Source: an uncultured Ruminococcus sp. (lineage in GTDB: Bacteria; Bacillota; Clostridia; Oscillospirales; Ruminococcaceae). Taken from it: a stretch of 12,691 nucleotides of DNA. The position numbers were made by a program, and so were the translations under genes. The notes beneath the pieces are model-generated. The model ran no database searches and was not told the origin of the DNA. It was given only the letters and a program-made list of their open reading frames with translations. Shown here one piece after another: positions 1 to 6,634 of the stretch. The stretch spans positions 1 to 12,691 of the forward strand of contig CAMHBN010000028.1 in NCBI GenBank assembly GCA_946183385.1. The letters run 5' to 3'. Position 1 is the first letter of the stretch; each line of letters starts with the position of its first letter.

Positions 1-1255
1 TCATCTGCAGCTTGAACACGCATGTAGCGATAGGTCCGGTGATAGCCGCAGTAACGGCGATACCGGCAGTTTCGGTATCACGCATCTCACCGATCATTAC
101 GATGTCAGGGTCCTGACGGAGGATAGAACGGAGGGCAGCTGCGAAGGTCATACCAGCCTTCTGGTTAACCTGGCACTGGTTGATTCCGTCGATAGCCTTC
201 TCGACAGGGTCCTCAACTGTAACGACGTTTACGTTGGGCTTAGCGATCTCACCGAGCGCAGCGTAAAGGGTTGTAGTTTTACCTGAACCTGTAGGTCCTG
301 TTACGAGGATAACGCCGTGAGGAACACGGAGCATCGACTCGAACAGCTGATAGTTATAGTCGGACATACCGAGGTCTGTGATCTTACGAAGAGCGATCTG
401 ACCGGTTGAAAGGATACGGATAACGATCTTTTCGCCGTGTACCATAGGAAGTGACGAAACACGGACGTCGAGGGTGGTGCCGTCAACGACCTGAGTGAAA
501 CGTCCGTCCTGAGGGATACGCTTCTCGGCGATGTTCATACCGCTTATGAGCTTGAAACGTGTTGTAAGAGCGCTGTGAACAGCAGATGAGATGTTCATCA
601 GCTCAACAAGGTCGCCGTTTACACGGATACGAATTCTTGTGTACTTGTCGAACGGCTCGATATGGATATCGGTAGCGTCCGCTCTGAAGGAGTTCTCAAC
701 GATAGTGGTTGCGAGCTTAACGATAGGAGCGCTCTCTACACGCTCGTTAGCGTCCTCGTCCATAGCGCCGCCGAGGTCGGAAGCCATTGCTGTAACGCCC
801 TCGAGCACGCTGTCAACGTTCTGCATTGAGTAGCACTTACCGATAGCCTTGTTGATCGCGGAAGTGGTAGCAAGTACCGGAACTGTATCCATACCTGTCG
901 ATACCTTGATATCTTCCAGAACGATGAAGTTTACAGGGTCATTCGTCGCAACTGTGAGACGCTTACCTGTAATAGCTATAGCGATTACCGTATGCTTTCT
1001 TGCAAGAGCCTCGGGAACCTTCTGTACAGCGTCCGTGTTGATGTCAGTGTTGTCGAGGTCAACGTACTGAACTCTGAGCTTTCCAGCCAGAGCCTTGGTA
1101 AAGTTGATCTCAGTCATAAATCCAAGCTCAACAACAACGTCGCCGAACTTCTTGGCTCCATTCGACTCCTTCTGAGCCGCAAGAACCTTCTGAAGCTGTT
1201 CTTCACTGAGCAGCCCCTGACTAACTAAGTAGTCGCCAATTCTCTCGTTTCTCAT
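1..1255 (-). CDS. pilB: PilB/GspE-type pilus extension ATPase, 3' end missing
   Basis: Cytoplasmic hexameric ATPase that powers pilus assembly by acting on the platform protein PilC. The minus strand gives 418 codons from the ATG at 1255, preceded by GGAGG at 1263-1267 with a 7-base spacing. Residues 5-68 are an MshEN-type N-terminal domain (RIGDYLV...GLL...QL at 5-21, Q28), the fold that binds c-di-GMP in MshE-type ATPases. An Asp-box-like RIRVNGDLVEL segment follows. Walker A is GPTGSGKT at residues 320-327 and Walker B is DPDIVMIGE at 382-390. Family members are about 550-570 aa, so roughly 140 residues, including the zinc-binding cysteines, lie beyond the left edge. Odd point: the invariant TGH after Walker B reads TGP (residue 408), and the last ten residues do not resemble the usual STLHTN His-box region. 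PilB was chosen over the retraction ATPase PilT because of the MshEN domain and length. Confidence 0.93.
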   Translation of the reverse strand, partial: MRNERIGDYLVSQGLLSEEQLQKVLAAQKESNGAKKFGDVVVELGFMTEINFTKALAGKLRVQYVDLDNTDINTDAVQKVPEALARKHTVIAIAITGKRLTVATNDPVNFIVLEDIKVSTGMDTVPVLATTSAINKAIGKCYSMQNVDSVLEGVTAMASDLGGAMDEDANERVESAPIVKLATTIVENSFRADATDIHIEPFDKYTRIRIRVNGDLVELMNISSAVHSALTTRFKLISGMNIAEKRIPQDGRFTQVVDGTTLDVRVSSLPMVHGEKIVIRILSTGQIALRKITDLGMSDYNYQLFESMLRVPHGVILVTGPTGSGKTTTLYAALGEIAKPNVNVVTVEDPVEKAIDGINQCQVNQKAGMTFAAALRSILRQDPDIVMIGEMRDTETAGIAVTAAITGPIATCVFKLQM

Positions 1256-1321
1256 ATACAAACCTCCGCTTATTTTTTAGAATCCGTTCCTTTTTATAAA
1301 GAACAAACTCTTAATTTACAC

Positions 1322-1349
1322 TTGAATTTTATTCAGAATATGATATAAT
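1322..1349 (+). promoter_or_regulatory. Candidate promoter for pilD
   Basis: TTGAAT (1322-1327), a 16-base spacer and a perfect TATAAT (1344-1349) are preceded by TGA, so this is an extended -10 (TGnTATAAT). The predicted start is near 1356, about 38 nt ahead of the pilD ATG. It lies in the 138-bp divergent gap shared with pilB. Confidence 0.6.
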
Positions 1350-1362
1350 TATATTACGTCAA
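1335..1362 (-). promoter_or_regulatory. Candidate promoter for pilB
   Basis: On the minus strand TTGACG (1357-1362) and TATTCT (1335-1340) are separated by 16 bases. The -35 matches the sigma-A consensus at 5 of 6 positions and the -10 at 4 of 6. The expected start of transcription is near 1328, leaving a leader of about 70 nt before the ATG at 1255. It overlaps the oppositely directed pilD promoter, so the two may interfere or share an operator. Confidence 0.4.
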
Positions 1363-1393
1363 TATTCTAAATGAAAAGGAGTGTGGAAAAACC

Positions 1394-2233
1394 ATGTTTG
1401 GATTTGAAGATATGCTTCACAGTGAATTCACTGATCTGCCCTTCAAAATCATGTTTTTATCCATCGTTTTTGTCTTTGGCATCTGTATCGGCAGCTTCCT
1501 GAATGTCGTGATACTTCGTTTGCCGCGGCACGAATCTCTCATCAAGCGCTCGTCGCACTGTATGACCTGCGGAACCAAGATAAGACCCATCGACCTTATC
1601 CCCGTTCTCAGCTGGATACTTCTGAGAGGAAAGTGCCACGCCTGCGGCGAGAAGATATCTGTCCGATACCCCATCGTTGAGTCGCTGAACGGCTTACTTT
1701 ATGTCCTGACCTTCATTGTGCTGGATATTAATGCTAAAGCCATAATAACCTGCGTTCTCATGTCGCTTCTCATCGTCATCGCCTTCATGGACTGGGACAC
1801 ACAGGAGATAGACCTCATTATCGTGGGGCTAATTCTTCTGCTCGCAGTACCCGCGGCGATATTCACCGACGATGTCGAGCTCAAGCACCGCATAATCGGC
1901 GCTCTTGTTATCAGCGTTCCGTTCTTCGTTATCGGCGAGCTCAGCCGCCCGATAATCAGGAAGAAGTTTGAAGAGGATTTCCGTGCGATAGAGCTTGGCG
2001 ATACGCTGCTCATGTTCGCGGCGGGTGCGCTCCTCGGAACGCGGGCTATTATCGTTTCAGCATTGATCGGTATCATCACAGCCGCAGTCGGCGGAGTGAT
2101 AATCAAAGTGCTTACTAAAGATTCCAAATTTGCTTTCGGACCCTATCTTTCGATCGGTATCGCATTCGGAATGCTCTGGGGCAACAGGGTGGCTGACTGG
2201 TATATCAATCTTATCACCTACAAGCCCGAGTAA
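1394..2233 (+). CDS. pilD: Type IV prepilin peptidase / N-methyltransferase (PilD family)
   Basis: Polytopic membrane aspartic protease that cleaves class III leader peptides after Gly and usually methylates the new N-terminus of pilins. Its substrates should include the three pilin-like proteins of this window. Length is 279 aa, slightly more than the usual 250-ish. The N-terminal methyltransferase-type domain has GSFLNVVILRLP (33-44) and two CxxC pairs, C56/C59 and C81/C84, the zinc-binding tetrad. The first catalytic Asp motif is FMDWDTQEID (121-130). The second should be GxGD but reads ELGD (190-193), keeping the Asp while replacing the first Gly by Glu. A conserved FGPYLSIG segment follows near 248-255. 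Several hydrophobic segments (about 18-40, 97-120, 130-148, 158-172, 193-235) fit a multi-pass protein. AAGGAG at 1376-1381 is a somewhat distant ribosome binding site (12 bases). The gene stands alone on the plus strand, divergent from pilB and convergent with the minor pilin operon. Confidence 0.95.
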   Translation: MFGFEDMLHSEFTDLPFKIMFLSIVFVFGICIGSFLNVVILRLPRHESLIKRSSHCMTCGTKIRPIDLIPVLSWILLRGKCHACGEKISVRYPIVESLNGLLYVLTFIVLDINAKAIITCVLMSLLIVIAFMDWDTQEIDLIIVGLILLLAVPAAIFTDDVELKHRIIGALVISVPFFVIGELSRPIIRKKFEEDFRAIELGDTLLMFAAGALLGTRAIIVSALIGIITAAVGGVIIKVLTKDSKFAFGPYLSIGIAFGMLWGNRVADWYINLITYKPE

Positions 2234-2258
2234 AAGTCAAAAAGCGCAAAAATAAATT

Positions 2259-2294
2259 ACAGGCAGCAGCAATTATTACTGCTGCCTGTTTTTT
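2259..2294. terminator. Bidirectional rho-independent terminator between pilD and the pilin operon
   Basis: An 11-bp perfect stem (2259-2269 with 2279-2289) encloses a 9-base loop. In the plus direction it is followed by a run of T (2289-2294), 25 bases after the pilD stop. In the minus direction the hairpin is followed by a T-rich stretch (reverse of 2240-2258), which can end the operon whose last stop codon is at 2315. It therefore serves two convergent transcripts. Confidence 0.85.
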
Positions 2295-2314
2295 ATTATT
2301 TGATATTTGCTTTA

Positions 2315-3562
2315 TTATCCGACATTAACTTCGCTGGGAGCAATATATATGAAGAAGATATTGCTCGTGTTCTGTGAAGGATTCGGCATAGATGCAGCAT
2401 AGCGCGAGTACGCGGTATCCTGAGCCTGTACACTTAACAGGTCAGAGCCTGCCTTTACTGCGCCGCCGACTTCCTGATCCTTCATGTAAGCGGTCGTATT
2501 GATCAGACCAAGAACAGAGTCGTTAACAACGGAAGTGGTTGTGTTTATCATCGTCATACTCGAAGTTGCCATGTAGCACGGCGACTTGAATATAGATGTG
2601 GGCACGTCTTCGGTAGAACTGTCTGTAGGATCTGTAACGGTCTTAGTGCAGTTTACCTTGTTATTGCCCTTTGAATCATTCGGATATGCGACCATAGTCA
2701 CGGCAAAGCTGAATGCGTTGATCTGCATTTCAGTGCCTGTATTGTCACGCATCGGAATAAGTTCCTTATAGTAGAAATCCAGCGAGTTGTTGCCCTTTAT
2801 GTCGATAGCACCGCCTGTTTTTTTATACAGGTTCGATGTTCCGTCTGCCTTTGTTATAAGCGAGGACTTGTAAACGCCTGATTCTGCTTCCGGATATCCC
2901 TTGATGACTGTACGGTCACTTACGGGGATGAACTCATAGTATCCAAGCTTGTAGTAATACGAGTAGTGTCTGAAATGCTCGGGGTTAACTGCGAGTGCAT
3001 TCGATACAGGTCCTGTTATCTCAGCGTGCTTGAATGTTCCGTCGAACACTCTTATGGTTTTGCCTGAACCGTCAAGCTCGGGCTTACTGTCGCCTGCCTT
3101 GAAGTCATAGACTACATCCACGAGGACGCCGTCCTTTAAATCGGTACCTGCAACGCCGTCATAGGTGCTCGAAGCGGTAAGCGTATCCCTGTCGGGCTCG
3201 TTGAGGAGCTTGAGAACGTGTACCTTTCCTGTCAGAGGAGCGCCTGTGCTGGTGATAGCTCCATCGAAGAAATCGTCGATGAATTCCTGAACAGCGTCCT
3301 TCTCAGCGACAGGTGTCACTGAACTCTTGAGGCGGAAATCGCTCTCGAACACTCTTACGAACGAAGCATATCTGAGAGACTTATCGACATACTCGTTGAT
3401 ATTGTCAACATAAGCTGCCGTCTTTTCCTTGGTGGAGGTCTTGGTCATGAGCTTTGCCGCAGGATCGATAAAGCTCATTACAAGTACCATTATTACGCTG
3501 AACAGCGCAATAACGATAATAAGCTCCATAAGGGTGAAACCCTTTTTAGTAGTTTTTCTCAT
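2315..3562 (-). CDS. Large minor pilin, PilW/GspJ-like, class III leader
   Basis: Secreted pilin-like protein of 415 aa, probably part of the pilus tip-initiation complex. The leader is MRKTTKKG, cleaved before F9, and the mature N-terminus FTLMELIIVIALFSVIMV is a classical pilin helix with Glu at mature position +5 (E13). The long ectodomain (about 35-415) is rich in Thr, Ser, Asp and Tyr, without a family motif I recognise. It holds only two cysteines, C305 and C329, close enough to form a disulfide loop like those of many pilins. The size is above the usual 200-350 of PilW/GspJ proteins. GGGGGGAG just upstream of the ATG at 3562 is the ribosome binding site; the gap to the preceding pilin gene is 12 bp. 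It is the last gene of the operon. Assignment to the J/PilW class rests on the leader, its size and its place next to I-like and K-like pilins, not on a domain match. Confidence 0.82.
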   Translation of the reverse strand: MRKTTKKGFTLMELIIVIALFSVIMVLVMSFIDPAAKLMTKTSTKEKTAAYVDNINEYVDKSLRYASFVRVFESDFRLKSSVTPVAEKDAVQEFIDDFFDGAITSTGAPLTGKVHVLKLLNEPDRDTLTASSTYDGVAGTDLKDGVLVDVVYDFKAGDSKPELDGSGKTIRVFDGTFKHAEITGPVSNALAVNPEHFRHYSYYYKLGYYEFIPVSDRTVIKGYPEAESGVYKSSLITKADGTSNLYKKTGGAIDIKGNNSLDFYYKELIPMRDNTGTEMQINAFSFAVTMVAYPNDSKGNNKVNCTKTVTDPTDSSTEDVPTSIFKSPCYMATSSMTMINTTTSVVNDSVLGLINTTAYMKDQEVGGAVKAGSDLLSVQAQDTAYSRYAASMPNPSQNTSNIFFIYIAPSEVNVG

Positions 3563-3574
3563 ACGGCTCCCCCC

Positions 3575-3970
3575 TTATGTAGTAGTTGCTGATGTAACAT
3601 ACTGAGGATTGTTTATGAACTTAAGTCCGAGGTTGCCGCCGAGCTCATCTTCGTTCACGGTAGCCGCAGGATCAACAGTTACATAGCCATCGCCTTCAAA
3701 ATCAATATTGTTGTTGATGGTTATCTTGATCTTGTTATCCGCACCTGTAGGATCGATTTTGTATGCCTTATCCATGTACTGAGATTCAGCAACGGGTGTC
3801 TGTACCGCTACCTTCTTGTTTACATTGTTTGCTGAACGCGTATAGTTATCAATGAGGTTTGCTGTTCCTACAACAACTACGGTCAGAACGCCGAGCACCG
3901 CGAGAGAGATAATGACCTCAGCAAGCGTCATGCCCTTGAGCTTTTTCTTTTTAGAAGAAATAAGTTTCAT
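3575..3970 (-). CDS. Small minor pilin, PilV/GspI-like, class III leader
   Basis: Pilin-like protein of 131 aa. The start at 3970 is preferred over an in-frame ATG at 3994, because AAGGAGGG lies about 6 bases before the 3970 ATG and overlaps the stop of the preceding gene (3984-3986). The 3994 start would add eight residues that merely read through this Shine-Dalgarno. The leader MKLISSKKKKLKG ends in Gly13; the mature end starts with Met, MTLAEVIISLAVLGVLTVVVV, with Glu at +5. A Met at +1 is typical of I/PilV-class minor pilins, while major pilins normally have Phe. The ectodomain is short (about 95 aa), acidic and free of cysteine. It sits between the K-like and J-like genes, matching I/J/K clustering elsewhere. 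It could instead be a small major-type pilin; the Met and the context speak for a minor one. Confidence 0.85.
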   Translation of the reverse strand: MKLISSKKKKLKGMTLAEVIISLAVLGVLTVVVVGTANLIDNYTRSANNVNKKVAVQTPVAESQYMDKAYKIDPTGADNKIKITINNNIDFEGDGYVTVDPAATVNEDELGGNLGLKFINNPQYVTSATTT

Positions 3971-3983
3971 TGCTTCTCCCTCC

Positions 3984-6575
3984 TTAATATTCATCGTAGT
4001 AGAGCATACTATACCAATGCGTTGAATCGGGCATTGTGATGGGAGTACCTCCTGTTACCTCATCGGGAACATAAAGCATATTGATCTGGTTCTTGAATGT
4101 GGTAGACTCAGAGTTACAGCATCCTATCATGTACTTGAACTTCGAGTCGTTATCCTCCCACTTCTTGCCATTACCAGGGAAGTTGTTAACGAGATCGCCG
4201 TTGTAGTAGATCTTCGTGTTGCTGACAATATCGTTCGTGCCGTTCGTTGACTCGATATGGAGCTCAACGTTAGGCGAAACGATATTTGCAGTACAGCATA
4301 CGAAGTTGTTCCACATCAGAATACTGTTCTTTGCTGCGTACATCTTGCAGCCGGGTGAATACTCCTTTTTTGTTGCGGGAACTGAAAGACCAAGTGTTGC
4401 ATCATTGAAGGGTACGGGATTATCTGCGTGTGTAGCATCGTAAGGCATTGCATAAGAACCGCTCGTGAAGATCTGGATCGAATTCTGTGTGCCTGCGATA
4501 CCGGGGTCAAGGTCTACACCCTGATTAACCTTCATGAATATATCCATATACTTTGTTGTAAGCAGGAAATTCTCGAAGGTAGTAGTCTTCTTTGCTGTAT
4601 TGCTTGTGCCGCCCTCAAAATAGAAGTAAACATGACCGCCCTGTGAATCATTTACGATGATATTTACAGGGTTCTGGAATGTAACGTTGTCAAATACAAC
4701 GAGCATATCAGTTGCGCCCGGATCAAATACGACTGCTCTTACCTTAGATGAGGAAATTCCTATCGAAGGCTCGAGCTCCTTGATGTCACCGTTGCTGAAC
4801 GTGAGATCCTTGAGCCAGCAGCTTTCCTTGATTACAGGCCAGCCGTTAGCCGTTGTAGCATCATACTCAAGCTTGACCTTCTTGTTGGTCGCATCCCACC
4901 AGCTCTTGCAGGCTGTGTTGGGAGACGTCCTTGTCTGGTCGATAGTTGTGTATGTATGCGTCGCGTCTGTCTTGAGGTTGTTGTACACTGTCTTCATTGC
5001 AGCAGGAAGCTCGTCGCTTGTATAAGGGTTGATTACCTTATCAAGAACCTGATCCATACGTGTAACGACCTGAGAATCTTCGACCTTTATATCGTTGTTC
5101 GAGCTATCCTTGAGAAGTGTTGTATTCTTGCCTAAGAGTACATCTCTTTCAGCATAATCGGGGTAAATATTTCCCGAATAGTCAGAAAGTGCCTTGACTG
5201 TCTTGCCATTGTACGTGGTAATTGCAGTACCGTCCTTATCAACTACATTATTGCAGTAGATGTTGCCAGAAACAGTGAGCTTGTTGTCAACAATCTGAAG
5301 CTGCTGACCGCATACAATGTCGCCTGTGATATCGAGGGCTTTTGATACCTTGATATTCTTTTCGCCGTATACACCCTTAGCCTTGATACCGCCGCCGTTA
5401 GCAGCGCCGATCTCGAGGTTGCCCTTGCTGTAGATCCTGCCCTGAACCTGACTTGTAGCGCTTGAGCCCTTCTTGGTGATTACAGAAGCTGTCCAAGAAT
5501 AGAGCGTAGCGTCGTTGACAGTCATAACATTGTCCTTATCGGGGTTCATCAGATAGAGGTCGCCGCCGATCGAAAGGCTGTTTCCTGTAGCGTTCATATT
5601 TCCTGCGAATGTATTGAACGGGTACTGCTCGGATGCAGTAGTGCTCTGAGGACCCGTCTTGACTGCACCTGAGAACTCGCCGTCAACATAGAAGAAGGGA
5701 ATATCCTTGAAGTCGATGCTGCCCGCATTGCCTACTGTGAGGTTAGGCGATCTGATCTCCTTGATATTGCCGAAGGAAGAATCACTGAATGTGCAGTTGC
5801 CCCAAATCGTGATTCCTCTTCCCTTGCCGGGGTAGAGTATCTTTGAAAGGTTGCCGGGATCGAAGTTACCGTTGATAACAACGTCTGCTTCCATAAGTGA
5901 AAGTGAGTTCTGGAAGGAGAAATTCTCGTGTGAGAGATAGTTGCCGCTGTAAGTCGCATAACCGGTAAGATAATCGTAAGTCTGAGCTACTTCCTTCTTA
6001 GGAAGACCGAGATACGATCCGCCGTAAAGATTGGACTGCGAGGGGAAGCCTGCTCCGCCTGTTGTAACGAAGCCTGCACCGCCGCCGCCGCCTCCTCCGG
6101 GAGGCTCGGGAGGATCCTTAACGATGTATGCGCTCGAAGAAGTGGTGATACCGTTCATTGTAACGTTGGCAGTTAACCTTATTACATCACAGTCCTGCCA
6201 CTTCTTCTGCTTTGAGTTGTAGTATTTGCGCTTACCTGCATACTCAGCCGTGAGTGACTCCACTTTACCGAGTGTGTTGGTATTTGTACCGCCGCTGCTG
6301 ATAGTAACAGGGATATCCAGTGTCTTGTTCGTGTCACTGAGCGCAGTGACAGCGTCCGCGTAATCCTTGTTTTTACCTATCGCTTCATAAGCGGTATTGA
6401 CGACCGTTCTCGCTGTAATACTTGTCTGTGCTGTCGAATAGTTTATATGCGCTCTGTTATTGGCAGCAGTCGCAAGAACCAAAGTTCCGAACAGGAATAT
6501 TATCAGCAGAGCCATTACCGATACAACAGTAAGAAGAACGGATCCCTTTAATTTTCTATTCTTAATACTTTTCAT
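3984..6575 (-). CDS. Giant PilX/GspK-like minor pilin with poly-Gly hinge and beta-helix-like ectodomain
   Basis: Secreted or pilus-tip protein of 863 aa, far larger than ordinary PilX (about 200 aa) or GspK (about 330 aa). The N-terminus MKSIKNRKLKG followed by SVLLTVVSVMALLIIFLFG is a class III leader and pilin helix. The residue at mature +5 is Thr, not Glu, as in K-class tip pilins, which lack Glu5. Residues about 40-153 form a small pilin-like domain. PPEPPGGGGGGG (155-166) then makes a hinge. From about 231 to 441 there are short repeats of the form I-x-G-N/D-I/L-Y alternating with hydrophobic strands, best seen at 380-441, like the beta-helix of bactofilin-type proteins. The remaining 420 residues are beta-strand-rich, with Asn, Thr and Tyr abundant. 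Eleven cysteines include two CC pairs (760-761, 819-820). It is preceded by pilO (59-bp gap) and followed after 13 bp by the I-like pilin. A role as an adhesive or substrate-binding tip subunit is inference. Confidence 0.85.
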   Translation of the reverse strand: MKSIKNRKLKGSVLLTVVSVMALLIIFLFGTLVLATAANNRAHINYSTAQTSITARTVVNTAYEAIGKNKDYADAVTALSDTNKTLDIPVTISSGGTNTNTLGKVESLTAEYAGKRKYYNSKQKKWQDCDVIRLTANVTMNGITTSSSAYIVKDPPEPPGGGGGGGAGFVTTGGAGFPSQSNLYGGSYLGLPKKEVAQTYDYLTGYATYSGNYLSHENFSFQNSLSLMEADVVINGNFDPGNLSKILYPGKGRGITIWGNCTFSDSSFGNIKEIRSPNLTVGNAGSIDFKDIPFFYVDGEFSGAVKTGPQSTTASEQYPFNTFAGNMNATGNSLSIGGDLYLMNPDKDNVMTVNDATLYSWTASVITKKGSSATSQVQGRIYSKGNLEIGAANGGGIKAKGVYGEKNIKVSKALDITGDIVCGQQLQIVDNKLTVSGNIYCNNVVDKDGTAITTYNGKTVKALSDYSGNIYPDYAERDVLLGKNTTLLKDSSNNDIKVEDSQVVTRMDQVLDKVINPYTSDELPAAMKTVYNNLKTDATHTYTTIDQTRTSPNTACKSWWDATNKKVKLEYDATTANGWPVIKESCWLKDLTFSNGDIKELEPSIGISSSKVRAVVFDPGATDMLVVFDNVTFQNPVNIIVNDSQGGHVYFYFEGGTSNTAKKTTTFENFLLTTKYMDIFMKVNQGVDLDPGIAGTQNSIQIFTSGSYAMPYDATHADNPVPFNDATLGLSVPATKKEYSPGCKMYAAKNSILMWNNFVCCTANIVSPNVELHIESTNGTNDIVSNTKIYYNGDLVNNFPGNGKKWEDNDSKFKYMIGCCNSESTTFKNQINMLYVPDEVTGGTPITMPDSTHWYSMLYYDEY
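6078..6113 (-). repeat. GGN trinucleotide tract encoding the poly-Gly hinge
   Basis: The plus strand shows consecutive GCC and TCC triplets (6078-6098) that encode seven glycines (160-166) on the minus strand, next to codons for PPEPP (6099-6113). Slippage here would change the hinge length in whole residues without breaking the frame. Confidence 0.7.
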
Positions 6576-6634
6576 TTTTTAACCGCCTTTCAAGTTATAT
6601 TTCTCTAATAACTGTTAGCGAAGGGTCTGGTTTT

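Noticed and set aside
1699..2127. Open frame of 142 codons opposite pilD
   Set aside because: It is the shadow of a well-supported prepilin peptidase; low-complexity Ser/Ile-rich translation with no recognisable domain.
3971..3994. Upstream start (ATG at 3994) for the small pilin
   Set aside because: Its eight extra residues are encoded by the Shine-Dalgarno region of the 3970 start and overlap the end of the preceding gene; leader length also fits better from 3970.
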